Shown: in pieces, positions 27,785-36,954 of the stretch
Layout of the letters: the number at the start of each line of letters is the position of its first letter
Numbering within the stretch: position 1 is the stretch's first letter
Assembly (NCBI RefSeq): GCF_016743775.1
Contig: NZ_JAEQMY010000019.1
Location: 1 to 64,000 of the forward strand
DNA length: 64,000 nucleotides
Reading direction: 5' to 3'
Origin: Microvirga aerilata
Lineage (GTDB): Bacteria; Pseudomonadota; Alphaproteobacteria; Rhizobiales; Beijerinckiaceae
Made by a program: the position numbers and the translations under genes
The notes under the pieces: model-generated
What the model was told of the DNA's origin: nothing
Databases searched by the model: none
The model's input: the letters and a program-made list of their open reading frames with translations, nothing else

Positions 27785-28458
27785 TGGCAGGCTGCTTCAT
27801 TACGTTCGAAGGCGGGGAGGGCGCAGGCAAGTCGACTCAGATCGATAGGCTCCGGAGCCGGCTGGTCCAGCACGCGCAGCCGGTTCTCGTGACCCGTGAG
27901 CCCGGCGGATCCCCTCATGCGGAGGAGATCCGCGCCTTCATCCTGGGCGGCCATGCCAAGCATCTCGGCCCCTTTGCGGAGGCCTTGCTCTTCGCCGCGG
28001 CCCGGATCGATCACCTCGACAAGACCATCGTCCCTGCTCTGAGGAGCGGAACCCATGTTCTCTGCGACAGGTTCGCGGATTCGACCCGGGCCTATCAGGG
28101 CTCGGTCGGAAACATCGACAAGGGCTTGATCGATCACCTCGAGAGGGTCACCCTCCGGGGCGTGAAGCCGGATCTGACCTTCATTCTCGATCTTCCTGCG
28201 GAAGTCGGGCTCGCCCGAGCCAGGGAACGGCGCGCCGGAAAAGGCGAAGGCGCTGACCGGTTCGAGGGCGAGGGTGTCTCGTTTCATCAGTCCTTGCGTC
28301 AGGCCTTCCTGGCCATTGCCCGCTCCGCTCCGCAAAGATGCGTCGTGATCAACGGGGATCAGGCACCCGACGAGGTCGAGGCCGCCATCTGGGCAGCCCT
28401 GCGGGAGCGGCTTCCCCAGATCACCCGGGACGCGGTGAGGCCTCTCGATGTCGCGTGA
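27784..28458 (+). CDS. tmk: Thymidylate kinase Tmk
   Basis: A 224-aa P-loop kinase making dTDP from dTMP. Walker A is FEGGEGAGKST (5-15); the DR(F/Y) motif appears as CDRFADSTRAYQG near 98-110; a lid region with Arg residues (RARERRAGKGEGADRFE) lies near 143-160. Start at ATG 27784, coupled to the carboxypeptidase gene. The end overlaps holB by 11 bases, so tmk and holB are co-translated, a common pairing. Confidence 0.96.
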   Translation: MAGCFITFEGGEGAGKSTQIDRLRSRLVQHAQPVLVTREPGGSPHAEEIRAFILGGHAKHLGPFAEALLFAAARIDHLDKTIVPALRSGTHVLCDRFADSTRAYQGSVGNIDKGLIDHLERVTLRGVKPDLTFILDLPAEVGLARARERRAGKGEGADRFEGEGVSFHQSLRQAFLAIARSAPQRCVVINGDQAPDEVEAAIWAALRERLPQITRDAVRPLDVA

Positions 28459-29512
28459 CAGTCAGGAGGCGGCCGAGCCGGATGGGTTCGACGGCGCTCC
28501 CCACCCCAGGGAGCAGTTCGCCTTCTTCGGCCACGAGGAAGGCGAGGGGGCTTTCCTGGAAGGGCTCCGCAGCGGTCGCCTCCATCATGCTTGGCTGATC
28601 GGCGGCGCCCAGGGCATCGGCAAGGCGACTCTCGCCTATCGCGTTGCCCGCACGGTGCTCGATCCTCGCAAAAGCAGGGATCCTCACATCGCCAGCCTGG
28701 ATGTCGCGCCCGACGCGGGCGCGTCGCGCCAGGTGGCGGCCCTGTCCCATCCCAATCTTTCGGTGCTCAGGAGAGCCCCGGCGACCGACAAGAAGTCCGC
28801 GTCCTCGACGATTCCCGTGGATGCCGTCCGCCGGGCCCTGGGCATGTTCGGCTCCACGGCCGCGGATGGCGGCTACCGGGTCTGCATCGTCGACAGCGCC
28901 GAGGATTTGACGATCTCGAGCGCCAACGCGCTGCTCAAGGTGATCGAGGAGCCGCCGCCGCGCTCGCTGTTTCTCATCGTGAGCCACGCGCCGCAGCGGG
29001 TTCTGCCCACCATCCGGTCCCGTTGCCGACGCCTGCTGCTCCGTCCCTTGGAAGACCGGGACATCCGAGCGGCCATCGCCTCCCTCGGCTCGCCCTGGAG
29101 CGGGATCCCGGCCGATACGGTGGAGCAGGCCCTGCGCTATGGCGAGGGCTCCGTCCGGCGTACCCTCGAACTGCTCGACGCGGACAAGGTTTCCTTTATC
29201 GGCCAGGTGACGAGGCTTCTGGATGGCCTGCCGAAAACCGACACGAAACAGGTCTTTGCCCTCGCGGAAGCTTTGTCCAAGCGCGATGCCGACGACAGCT
29301 ACGAGCTGACCTTGGAGACGGTCCAGCGCTGGGTGTCGGAGCGGCTTCACGAGCGGGCAGGGCTCGGCGCGTCCCGCCTTGCACCTTTGGTGGAGGTATG
29401 TGAGAAGATCGCCCGCACGGCGCGCGAGATCGACGTGTTCAATCTCGACCGCCGGCCCTTCATCCTGACGCTGTTCGACGATCTCGCCGACGCCGTTCGG
29501 CGAGCCGCTTGA
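28448..29512 (+). CDS. holB: DNA polymerase III subunit delta'
   Basis: A 354-aa clamp-loader subunit of the AAA+ fold. Walker A-like GGAQGIGKAT is at about 53-62, sensor-like SSANALLKVIEEPP near 156-170 and the arginine-finger region SRCRRLLLRPL near 192-202. It works with the tau/gamma and delta subunits to load the sliding clamp. It sits in the usual tmk-holB-metG-tatD order. Confidence 0.94.
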   Translation: MSRDSQEAAEPDGFDGAPHPREQFAFFGHEEGEGAFLEGLRSGRLHHAWLIGGAQGIGKATLAYRVARTVLDPRKSRDPHIASLDVAPDAGASRQVAALSHPNLSVLRRAPATDKKSASSTIPVDAVRRALGMFGSTAADGGYRVCIVDSAEDLTISSANALLKVIEEPPPRSLFLIVSHAPQRVLPTIRSRCRRLLLRPLEDRDIRAAIASLGSPWSGIPADTVEQALRYGEGSVRRTLELLDADKVSFIGQVTRLLDGLPKTDTKQVFALAEALSKRDADDSYELTLETVQRWVSERLHERAGLGASRLAPLVEVCEKIARTAREIDVFNLDRRPFILTLFDDLADAVRRAA

Positions 29513-29571
29513 GACAGCCGCCGTCTGCCGGATCTGAGGGGTTTACAGGTTCGAGAGCTTAGGGATTCGAT

Positions 29572-31122
29572 ATGGCCGACAAGCAGAAGTTCTACATCAC
29601 CACGGCTATCTCGTACCCGAATGGGGCCCCCCATATCGGTCATGCCTATGAGGTCGTAGCCTCCGACGCCATCGCCCGCTTCAAGCGGATCGACGGCTAT
29701 GACGTGTTCTTCATGACGGGCACCGACGAGCACGGCCTCAAGATTCAGCAGACCGCCGACAAGAACAGCACCACGCCCAAGGCCTTCGTCGACGAGATGG
29801 CGCAGAAGTTCCGGGCCATGGCCGACCGGCTGGATTGCTCCTATGACCGGTTCATCCGCACCACGGACGCCGATCACCTGCCCTCCACCCAGGAACTCTG
29901 GCGCCGGATGCAGGAGAAGGGGGACATCTATCTCTCCAAGTATTCCGGCTGGTACTCGGTCCGGGACGAGGCCTATTACGACGAGGCCGAGCTGACCAAG
30001 CAGCCCGACGGGAGCTGGCGCGCGCCTACGGGAACGCCGGTCGAGTGGATCGAGGAGGAGAGCTACTTCTTCCGCCTTTCGGCCTACCAGGATCGCCTGC
30101 TCGCGCATTATGCGGCGCAGCCGGACTTCATCAGCCCCGAAACCCGCCGCAACGAGATCACCAGCTTCGTCCGTTCCGGCCTGCAGGATCTCTCGATCAG
30201 CCGCACCACCTTCGACTGGGGCCTGCCCGTGCCGGGCGATCCGAAGCACGTGATGTATGTGTGGATCGACGCGCTCAACAACTACGTGACCGGCTGCGGC
30301 TTCCCGGATGAGAACGATCCGCGCTGGCACTATTGGCCGGCGGATGTGCACATCATCGGCAAGGACATCGTGCGCTTCCACACGGTCTACTGGCCGGCCT
30401 TCCTCATGTCGGCGGAGCTGCCGCTGCCGAAGCGGGTCTTCGGCCACGGCTTCCTGCTCAACAAGGGCGAGAAGATGTCGAAGTCGGTGGGTAACGTGGT
30501 CGACCCGTTCGATCTTGCCGACACCTACGGGGTCGACCAGATCCGCTACTTCTTCATGCGCGAGGTGCCTTTCGGTCAGGACGGCAACTACTCTCATGAG
30601 GCCATCGTCAACCGGATCAACGCGGATCTGGCCAACGACCTCGGCAACCTGGCGCAGCGCTCCCTGTCGATGATCGCCAAGAACTGCGACGCCTCGGTGC
30701 CCCAAGCCGGTGAGTTCACCCAGGCCGACCGAGACATGCTCGGGCTGGCCTACGGACTCCCGGAGAAGGCGAGGGCGTCCATGAAGGACTTTGCCGTGCA
30801 TTCGGCCCTCTCGGAGATCTGGGCCGTAGTCGCGGAGGCCAACCGCTATTTCGCGTCCCAGGAGCCCTGGGTGCTGCGCAAGAGCGACCCTGCCCGCATG
30901 AACACCGTTCTGTATGTGACCGCCGAGGTTCTGCGGGCGGTGGGCATTCTGGCCCAGCCCTTCGTGCCGACGGCTGCGGCCAAGCTGCTCGACCTGCTGG
31001 CGGTTGCGCCGGAGGGCCGGGTTCTTGCCGCGGTCGGACAGGAGCACCGCCTGGCCCCGAGTACGGCTCTGCCGCAACCTGCGCCAATTTTCCCGCGTTA
31101 TGTGGAGGCGGAGGCGTCCTGA
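29572..31122 (+). CDS. metG: Methionyl-tRNA synthetase
   Basis: A 516-aa class I synthetase. The HIGH motif is [12 protein letters not shown] (17-28) and the KMSKS loop is [11 protein letters not shown] (near 302-312). The region between them lacks the four-Cys zinc knuckle of the E. coli type, and there is no C-terminal tRNA-binding (EMAP-like) domain, so this is the shorter form typical of alphaproteobacteria. Anticodon-binding helical domain from about 375. Confidence 0.97.
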   Translation: MADKQKFYITTAISYPNGAPHIGHAYEVVASDAIARFKRIDGYDVFFMTGTDEHGLKIQQTADKNSTTPKAFVDEMAQKFRAMADRLDCSYDRFIRTTDADHLPSTQELWRRMQEKGDIYLSKYSGWYSVRDEAYYDEAELTKQPDGSWRAPTGTPVEWIEEESYFFRLSAYQDRLLAHYAAQPDFISPETRRNEITSFVRSGLQDLSISRTTFDWGLPVPGDPKHVMYVWIDALNNYVTGCGFPDENDPRWHYWPADVHIIGKDIVRFHTVYWPAFLMSAELPLPKRVFGHGFLLNKGEKMSKSVGNVVDPFDLADTYGVDQIRYFFMREVPFGQDGNYSHEAIVNRINADLANDLGNLAQRSLSMIAKNCDASVPQAGEFTQADRDMLGLAYGLPEKARASMKDFAVHSALSEIWAVVAEANRYFASQEPWVLRKSDPARMNTVLYVTAEVLRAVGILAQPFVPTAAAKLLDLLAVAPEGRVLAAVGQEHRLAPSTALPQPAPIFPRYVEAEAS

Positions 31123-31169
31123 CGCGTCCGCTTTGGTCGGCCCCTCGGGGCCCTGAGCGGAAGCGTAAG

Positions 31170-32501
31170 ATGTTCACCACCTTCATGTTTGCCACCGGGA
31201 TCGAGAACAGCATCCCGACCATCAACAATGGCCGCACCCGCATCGATCAGATGGAAAAGTGCGGCCATTACAAGCACTGGCAGACGGACTTCGACCTTCT
31301 GGACGAGCTCGACATCCAGGTCCTACGCTACGGGCCGCCGCTCCATACGAGCTTCCTCGGGCCGGAGCGGTATGACTGGTCCTTCTCCGACATGACATTC
31401 GGTGAGATCAAGCGGCGCAACATCATACCCATCGTCGATCTCTGCCACTTTGGCGTTCCCGACTGGATCGGCAACTTCCAGAATCCCGATTTCCCCGAGC
31501 TGTTCGCAGCTTACGCCGAGGCGTTCGCCCGGCGCTTTCCCTGGGTTCAGCTCTATACGCCGATCAACGAGATGTTCATCTGCGCCCAGTTCTCGGCGGC
31601 CTATGGCTGGTGGAACGAGCAACTGCGCAGCGACCAGGCCTTTGTCACGGCCCTCAAACACATCGTGAAGGCCAACGTTCTCGCCATGGAGCGGATACTC
31701 AAGGTTCGGCCGGACGCCTTGTTCATCCAAAGCGAGTCGTCGGAGTACTTCCACGCGGAGAATCCCGCCGCCATCAAGCCGGCCGAGATCATGAACGCCC
31801 GGCGCTTCCTGTCCCTGGATCTCAACTACGGACGCCGGGTCGACTCGGAAATGTACGAGTTCCTGATGGACAACGGCATGAGCCGGGAGGAATACCATTT
31901 CTTCCTCAGCCGCTCGTCCCTGCGCCACCACTGCATCATGGGCAACGACTACTACGTGACCAACGAGCACCGGGTCCGTGCCGACGGCCTCACCACATCG
32001 GCGGGCGACGTGTTCGGGTACGACGAGATCACCCGGCAGTACTACGATCGCTACAGGCTCCCCGTCATGCATACCGAGACCAACCTCATGGAGGGGCCCA
32101 ACGGGGACGAGGCGGTCAACTGGCTCTGGAAGCAATGGGCGAACATCCTGCGGGTTCGCAACACCGGTGTCCCCATCGTCGGCTTCACCTGGTACTCCCT
32201 GACCGACCAAGTGGACTGGGATACGGCCCTGCGCGAGGAAAACAACCGCGTCACGCCCGTCGGCCTCTACGATCTCGACCGCAACATCCGTCCCGTGGGG
32301 CGCTGCTACAAGCAGCTGATCCAGGATTGGTGCAATGTGCTTCCGGCCCAGAGCGTCTGCCTGGCAGTTCCCGTCGTTCCCCCGCATGAGATAGACGAGG
32401 CGCCGGTCCGGCGGCACCAGGACAGGCTTCGCAAGATGCGCCGCAAGGAGGCGAAGGAGGATGACGAGCCGGCTGCAACCTCCCAGGAAGTGCGTCTGTA
32501 G
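31170..32501 (+). CDS. GH1-like glycoside hydrolase
   Basis: A 443-aa protein with a TIM-barrel of the GH1 (clan GH-A) type. Residues 40-130 follow the beta-glucosidase pattern (FDLLDELDIQVLRYG, IIPIVDLCHFGVPDWIG). The acid/base is the Glu134 in LYTPINEMF (NEP-like), and a likely nucleophile is Glu303 in MHTETN. No signal peptide, so cytoplasmic. The real substrate is unknown; this subgroup is often annotated only as family 1 glycosyl hydrolase. It breaks the usual metG-tatD adjacency, 47 bases after metG. The C-terminal 40 residues are charged and low-complexity. Confidence 0.82.
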   Translation: MFTTFMFATGIENSIPTINNGRTRIDQMEKCGHYKHWQTDFDLLDELDIQVLRYGPPLHTSFLGPERYDWSFSDMTFGEIKRRNIIPIVDLCHFGVPDWIGNFQNPDFPELFAAYAEAFARRFPWVQLYTPINEMFICAQFSAAYGWWNEQLRSDQAFVTALKHIVKANVLAMERILKVRPDALFIQSESSEYFHAENPAAIKPAEIMNARRFLSLDLNYGRRVDSEMYEFLMDNGMSREEYHFFLSRSSLRHHCIMGNDYYVTNEHRVRADGLTTSAGDVFGYDEITRQYYDRYRLPVMHTETNLMEGPNGDEAVNWLWKQWANILRVRNTGVPIVGFTWYSLTDQVDWDTALREENNRVTPVGLYDLDRNIRPVGRCYKQLIQDWCNVLPAQSVCLAVPVVPPHEIDEAPVRRHQDRLRKMRRKEAKEDDEPAATSQEVRL

Positions 32502-32568
32502 ACGAGGAGGCTGATCCGCTTTATGCAATCCGTGCCGTTTGACGCCGCGGAGGAGGGCGCCTTCAACC

Positions 32569-33378
32569 ATGTTGGTCGACAGCCATTGCCACCTGGATTT
32601 TCCTGATTTTCAGAGCCGCCTCCCCGAGGTCCTGAATGCGGCCGCGGCGGCAGGCGTTGGACGGATGGTCACCATTTCCACCCATGTGGCGCGTTTCGAG
32701 ACCTATCGCGCATTGGCCGAGGCGCATGAAACAGTCTTCTGCACGGTTGGCACCCATCCGCACAACGCGGCCGTGGAGCCGGATGTCCCGGCCGAACGGC
32801 TGATTGAGCTTTCCAAGCATGCCAGATGCATCGCGATCGGCGAGGCGGGCCTCGATTATCATTACGACAAGAGCCCGCGCGACGTGCAGCAGCAGGTCTT
32901 TAGAACCCATATCGCCGCGGCACGGGAAACCCGCCTGCCCCTGGTGATACACGCGCGGAATGCGGACGAGGACATGATCCGGATTCTTTCCGAGGAGATG
33001 AGGCGAGGGCGGTTCGACGCTGTTCTCCACTGCTTCTCGTCAGGCGAAACGCTGGCGCAGGTGGGCGTGGAGCTTGGCCTTTATGTTTCCTTTTCCGGCA
33101 TCCTGACCTTCCGCAACTCCGAGGACATCCGCCGGATCGCAGCGGCCGTCCCCCGCGAGCGTCTGCTGGTGGAAACCGACGCGCCCTATCTGGCCCCCGT
33201 GCCGCATCGCGGAAAGACCAACGAGCCGGCCTTCGTGGCCCACACGGCCCATGTGCTCGCTGAAACCATCGGAGTCACGGATACGGAGATCGCGCAGATC
33301 ACAACATCGAACTTCTACCGGCTGTTCTCCAAGGCAGCCTCCGCCGATGCGGCCCAGTCCCAGGCAGTCGCGTCATGA
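32569..33378 (+). CDS. tatD: TatD-family metal-dependent DNase
   Basis: A 269-aa TIM-barrel hydrolase. Metal ligands are visible: HCHLD at 6-10 (His6, His8), Glu near 97 (GEAGLDYHYD), His near 132 (VIHARNAD), His near 157 (HCFSSG) and Asp near 204 (ETDAPYLAP). TatD proteins act as 3'-5' exonucleases or in D-amino-acyl-type hydrolysis; cytoplasmic. ATG 32569 gives the family start MLVDSHCHLD. The stop overlaps the next gene (ATGA). Confidence 0.94.
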   Translation: MLVDSHCHLDFPDFQSRLPEVLNAAAAAGVGRMVTISTHVARFETYRALAEAHETVFCTVGTHPHNAAVEPDVPAERLIELSKHARCIAIGEAGLDYHYDKSPRDVQQQVFRTHIAAARETRLPLVIHARNADEDMIRILSEEMRRGRFDAVLHCFSSGETLAQVGVELGLYVSFSGILTFRNSEDIRRIAAAVPRERLLVETDAPYLAPVPHRGKTNEPAFVAHTAHVLAETIGVTDTEIAQITTSNFYRLFSKAASADAAQSQAVAS

Positions 33379-34175
33379 CGTTGCGATTGACGATCCTCGG
33401 CTGCGGCTCCTCGGCCGGCGTTCCTCGCGTGGGTGTGGGCTGGGGCGCATGCGATCCGGCCAACCCCAAGAACAGGCGTCGGCGCTGCTCCGTTCTCGTG
33501 GAGAGGATCGGGTCAGACGGCGCGGCCACAACCGTTCTGGTCGATACGACGCCCGATTTGCGCGATCAGCTCCTGGGGGCCGATGTCCGCCGCTTGGATG
33601 CCGTCCTCTACACGCACGAGCATGCCGACCATATCCACGGGATCGACGATCTGCGCCCTTTGGCCATCGTCCAACACCAGCGGATCCCGGTTTATGCCGA
33701 CCGGATGACAAGCGAGCTGATCCAGATGCGTTTCGGATACTGCTTCGAGACGCCGGCGGGTAGCGGCTATCCGCCCATCCTGAAGATGGGGCACCTGCAG
33801 GCGGGCGTGGCGGCCGTGACGGCAGGGCCGGGCGGGGTGGTGGAGGCGCTGCCGTTCCGCATGGTCCACGGGGACATCGATGCCCTTGGCTTCAGGTTCG
33901 ATCGCATCGCCTATGCACCGGACGTGAGCCGAATGCCCGTGGAAAGCCTGGAGTATCTCCAGGACCTGGATGTGCTCATCATCGACGCTTTGCGCTACAC
34001 GCCGCATCCAACCCATTTCTCGGTGTCCGAGGCTCTCGAGCTGATCGAGACCGTCAAGCCGAAGCGCGCCATCCTGACGAACCTGCACACGGACCTCGAC
34101 TACGAGGTGCTGCGCCGGGAGTTGCCGCCGCATATCGAGCCGGCCTATGACGGGCTTCAGATCGAAGCGCATTGA
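33375..34175 (+). CDS. MBL-fold phosphodiesterase (PhnP-like)
   Basis: A 266-aa metallo-beta-lactamase-fold protein of the PhnP/ElaC type. N-terminal LTILGCGSSAGVPRVGVGWGACDP is the family start, the metal motif is YTHEHADHIHGIDDLRP near 77-93, and later ligands lie in DALRYTPHPTHFSVSEAL near 205-222. In the phn pathway PhnP hydrolyses cyclic ribose phosphates, but here the gene sits beside tatD with no phn genes, so the substrate is unknown. Confidence 0.9.
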   Translation: MTLRLTILGCGSSAGVPRVGVGWGACDPANPKNRRRRCSVLVERIGSDGAATTVLVDTTPDLRDQLLGADVRRLDAVLYTHEHADHIHGIDDLRPLAIVQHQRIPVYADRMTSELIQMRFGYCFETPAGSGYPPILKMGHLQAGVAAVTAGPGGVVEALPFRMVHGDIDALGFRFDRIAYAPDVSRMPVESLEYLQDLDVLIIDALRYTPHPTHFSVSEALELIETVKPKRAILTNLHTDLDYEVLRRELPPHIEPAYDGLQIEAH

Positions 34176-34540
34176 TGGGACGGCGGGAAAAGGATGGCGC
34201 GCCGTCTACCAATCAGTACCCGCACACACCCGACGGTCGCTATTTCGTGGTTCGCGGTCGACTATGGCGCCTGAGCAATCCAGATCTGGAGCCCCAGGAG
34301 CGCGAACGGCTTATCCGTGAATTGATGGCAGCGCGCCGGGCGGTCCGAAGCGTCAGGGAGGATCCGGAGGCTCTGGCTGAGGTTCGCGCCCGGGTAGATG
34401 CCGCAAAGTGGGCTCTCGGTGAACGCGGCCCAGTATGGTGGAGTGACGGCGCGCCGGATTATAATCGGCAGTTGGTCAGAGATACCCCGTATGCCGATTG
34501 GTTTTTGTCCCTCGGCACGAGCCCAGATCCTGATCGGTAG
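34175..34540 (+). CDS. Conserved small protein of unknown function (121 aa)
   Basis: A 121-aa protein overlapping the previous stop by one base (TGATG). It starts polar, then HTPDGRYFVVRGRLWRLSNP followed by a charged helical part (EPQERERLIRELMAARRAVR) and a Trp-rich end (KWALGERGPVWWSDGAPDYN). The LWRLSNP...L...LM.ARRAV pattern is one I recall in many alphaproteobacterial and other genomes as an uncharacterised protein. Stop is 60 bases before the IS element. Confidence 0.75.
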   Translation: MGRREKDGAPSTNQYPHTPDGRYFVVRGRLWRLSNPDLEPQERERLIRELMAARRAVRSVREDPEALAEVRARVDAAKWALGERGPVWWSDGAPDYNRQLVRDTPYADWFLSLGTSPDPDR

Positions 34541-34595
34541 CGGCGACAGCCGACGATTCACAGTTATAAGTTCCATAATATATCTTATGCGAATT

Positions 34596-34600
34596 CGATG
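34596..34600. repeat. Target site duplication, left copy (CGATG)
   Basis: Five-base direct repeat directly before the left end of the IS. The identical CGATG lies at 36152-36156 after the right end. The insertion went into noncoding DNA, so no gene is visibly broken. Confidence 0.8.
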
Positions 34601-36151
34601 TGTAGGCGCAAAGTTAAATTGTCAGCACTGAGCAAAGTCAAAATGTCAGTCTCCTGCCCTCTGGGATCGAGGCACGGAGGCGGCAGATCAGATGAGCGTG
34701 GTGCTGATGAGCAAACGAGAACTCAACCGGATCGACATCCTGGCGCGGCTGGAGAGCGGCCGCCTCACCCCCGCCGCGGCCGCCGAACTGCTGCGGGTCA
34801 GCGAACGGCAGGTTTACCGCCTGCAGCGCCGCTTTCGCGAGGACGGGCCAGCCGGGATTGCCGACCGCCGGCGCGGCCGCCCCTCCAACAATCGTCTGCC
34901 GGAAGTCCTGCGCGAGCATGCGGTGGCTCTGGTGCGGCAGCATTATGCAGATTTCGGCCCAACCCTGGCGGCCGAGAAGCTCGAGGAGCGCCACGCCCTG
35001 CGGATCTCCCGCGAGACGCTGCGCACCTGGATGATCCAGGCCGGGCTGTGGCTGCCGCGCGCCGAGCGCAAGCGCTTTCACCAGCCGCGCCACCGGCGCG
35101 AGCATCTGGGTGAGCTGATCCAGATTGACGGCTGCGAACACCGCTGGTTTGAGGATCGCGGCCCGCCCTGCACGCCTCTGGTGTTCGTGGACGATGCCAC
35201 CAGCCGCCTGATGGCGCTGGGCTTCGTGCCGTCGGAAAGCGCGTTTGCGTACTTTGAGGTGCTGCAGCGCTATCTCGAGACGCACGGCAAGCCGGTGGCG
35301 TTCTACTCCGACAAGCATTCCATCTTCCGGGTCAGCAAGGCGGAAGCGGCCAGTGGCGACGGCATGACCCAGTTCGGCCGCGCCTTGGCGGAGCTCAACA
35401 TTGAGATTATCTGCGCCAACTCCAGTCAGGCCAAGGGCCGGGTCGAGCGGGCGCATGCGACCTTGCAGGACCGACTGGTCAAGGAGCTGCGGCTGGCCGG
35501 CATCAGCGATCTGAAGGCGGCCAATGCGTTCCTGCCCGGCTTCATCGCGAGCTACAACAGCAAGTTCGCCCGGCCGCCGGCGCGGGATCGGGATCTGCAC
35601 CGGCCCTTAGACGGGATGAACGATCTGGGCGATATCCTGTGCTGGCGCGAGACGCGGCGGGTCTCCCGGCAGTTGGTGGTGCACTACAACCGGATGAAGT
35701 TCACACTGCATCCGACTGAGATCACGGCGCGTCTGGTGGGTCAGACGGTGGAGATCTATGACTTTCCGGACGGGCGGCTGGAGATCTGCTGGAAGGGTCT
35801 GCCGCTGGCCTATGGAGTGTTCGACAAGCTGCAGCGGGTCGATCATGCGGCGATTGTTGAGAACAAGCGCTTGGGCGAGGTGCTGGCCTGGATCAAGGAG
35901 CGCCAGGACGCCCGGCCCGTTCCGTCGGGGGTTGGCGCAGGCCCCCGCCGCTCGAGCCAGAAGGCGGGCCTGATGAAAGATCGCGCGGATCGTCTCGCGC
36001 AGGTCGCTCAGTCCCAGCCCAAACCCAAACGCCTGGGCCGTCGGCGCTCCGATCGGGCAGTCTGCGCGCCGCCGTCCCAGGCTCCGTCTCACCCGGCCTG
36101 ACTGACACTTTGACTTTGCGCCGCAAGCGACATTTCATATTGGTTGCCACA
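34601..36151 (+). mobile_element. ISNCY-family (IS1202-like) insertion sequence
   Basis: A complete 1551-base element. It begins TGTAGGCGC and ends TTGCCACA (TGT...ACA), flanked by a 5-base direct repeat CGATG (34596-34600 and 36152-36156), the expected target duplication. The left end carries two tandem copies of an 18-base box (GCAAAGTTAAATTGTCAG 34608-34625; GCAAAGTCAAAATGTCAG 34632-34649), and the right end has one good inverted copy (36102-36119); these are probably transposase binding sites. One transposase gene fills the rest. The ends TGT and a 5-bp duplication match what I recall of the IS1202 group. Confidence 0.88.
34692..36101 (+). CDS. ISNCY transposase
   Basis: A 469-aa DDE transposase. 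The N-terminal helix-turn-helix (about 22-60; RLTPAAAAELLRVSERQVYRLQ) is followed by a Pro/Arg linker and an rve-type catalytic core. Likely catalytic residues are Asp146 (QIDGCEHRWF), Asp207 (FYSDKHSIF) and Glu252 (KGRVERAHATLQD). The frame is intact from ATG to TGA, so the element may still be active. The C-terminus is basic and low-complexity. Confidence 0.92.
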   Translation: MSVVLMSKRELNRIDILARLESGRLTPAAAAELLRVSERQVYRLQRRFREDGPAGIADRRRGRPSNNRLPEVLREHAVALVRQHYADFGPTLAAEKLEERHALRISRETLRTWMIQAGLWLPRAERKRFHQPRHRREHLGELIQIDGCEHRWFEDRGPPCTPLVFVDDATSRLMALGFVPSESAFAYFEVLQRYLETHGKPVAFYSDKHSIFRVSKAEAASGDGMTQFGRALAELNIEIICANSSQAKGRVERAHATLQDRLVKELRLAGISDLKAANAFLPGFIASYNSKFARPPARDRDLHRPLDGMNDLGDILCWRETRRVSRQLVVHYNRMKFTLHPTEITARLVGQTVEIYDFPDGRLEICWKGLPLAYGVFDKLQRVDHAAIVENKRLGEVLAWIKERQDARPVPSGVGAGPRRSSQKAGLMKDRADRLAQVAQSQPKPKRLGRRRSDRAVCAPPSQAPSHPA

Positions 36152-36156
36152 CGATG
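36152..36156. repeat. Target site duplication, right copy (CGATG)
   Basis: Right-hand copy of the 5-base direct repeat made on insertion. From here to 36418 there is no gene I can support; one minus-strand frame is open but shows no domain. Confidence 0.8.
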
Positions 36157-36343
36157 TAGCGCTTAACGGCGACCTTCCCTGCTGCGCTTTGGCATCTCAC
36201 TGTGTCGAGTTTCGTATGTCTGAGCCCACGGGATCGAAGCGTCGACTTGAGCCAAGATGTGGCCGCTCCGGCTCACCGGGATGACAAGGCGCATTGTCTT
36301 GCTGCTCCAGGAGCAAACATGTCCGAGCACGCCTCTGCTGCTC

Positions 36344-36370
36344 GCGCCCGCATGATCGTCATGCGGGCGC
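36344..36370 (-). terminator. Hairpin downstream of osmC
   Basis: Perfect 12-base arms GCGCCCGCATGA (36344-36355) and TCATGCGGGCGC (36359-36370) with a three-base loop. It lies about 50 bases past the osmC stop in the direction of transcription. No U-tract follows on the minus strand, so it may stabilise the mRNA end or work with another factor rather than act as a classical terminator. Confidence 0.45.
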
Positions 36371-36418
36371 CCAGCAAGGTTCATGAAGCCGATAGGGCCG
36401 GAACGGCATGCCGATATC

Positions 36419-36862
36419 TCAGGATGGGCTTGCCTCAAGCTCAGCCGTCTCGTCGACTGCCGTCCAGCCGTGGGTGATCTTGGCCACGGCTCCCAGCATG
36501 ATCGAGGCGGAGCAGTATTTCTCCTTGGAAAGCTCTATGGCCCGCTCGACCTTGGCCGGAGCGAGATCCCTGCCCTTCACGTGATATTCGATGTGGATCG
36601 CGGTGAAAACCTTGGGGTCGGTATCCGCGCGCTCGGCCGTGACCTCGACATCGCAATCCGTAACCTGCTCCCGGCCTTTACGAAGGATCTGCACCACGTC
36701 GAAGGCCGTGCAGCCGCCCAAACCGATCAGCAGCATCTCCATGGGCCGGATTCCAAGGTTGCGCCCGCCGTATTCAGGCGCGCCATCCATCACGACCGCG
36801 TGCCCGCTCCCGGATTCGCCTACAAACATCATCCCGTCGACGAGCTTCACTCGAGCCTTCAT
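36419..36862 (-). CDS. OsmC-family protein
   Basis: A 147-aa OsmC/Ohr-fold protein. The two peroxidatic-type cysteines are Cys51 (GLGGCTAFDVVQIL) and Cys117 (EKYCSASIML), with MEMLLIGLGG leading into the first. Family members reduce organic or fatty-acid hydroperoxides; this branch (YhfA-like, no Ohr-type loop) is less well studied. Divergent from mazG. Confidence 0.92.
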   Translation of the reverse strand: MKARVKLVDGMMFVGESGSGHAVVMDGAPEYGGRNLGIRPMEMLLIGLGGCTAFDVVQILRKGREQVTDCDVEVTAERADTDPKVFTAIHIEYHVKGRDLAPAKVERAIELSKEKYCSASIMLGAVAKITHGWTAVDETAELEASPS

Positions 36863-36954
36863 GCTTCTTCCCCTCGATGCCTTTTAGGTTACCCCATCAT
36901 CCTCTATACCGCTTTCCAAGCGAATTGGTGCAAGCACCATCAAGGATCCTTCTC

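Noticed and set aside
29347..31077. Minus-strand 576-codon frame opposite metG
   Set aside because: Antisense shadow of metG, with no recognisable domain.
36163..36438. Minus-strand 91-codon frame after the IS element
   Set aside because: It runs through the osmC 3' end and hairpin, has no domain, and lacks a ribosome site.
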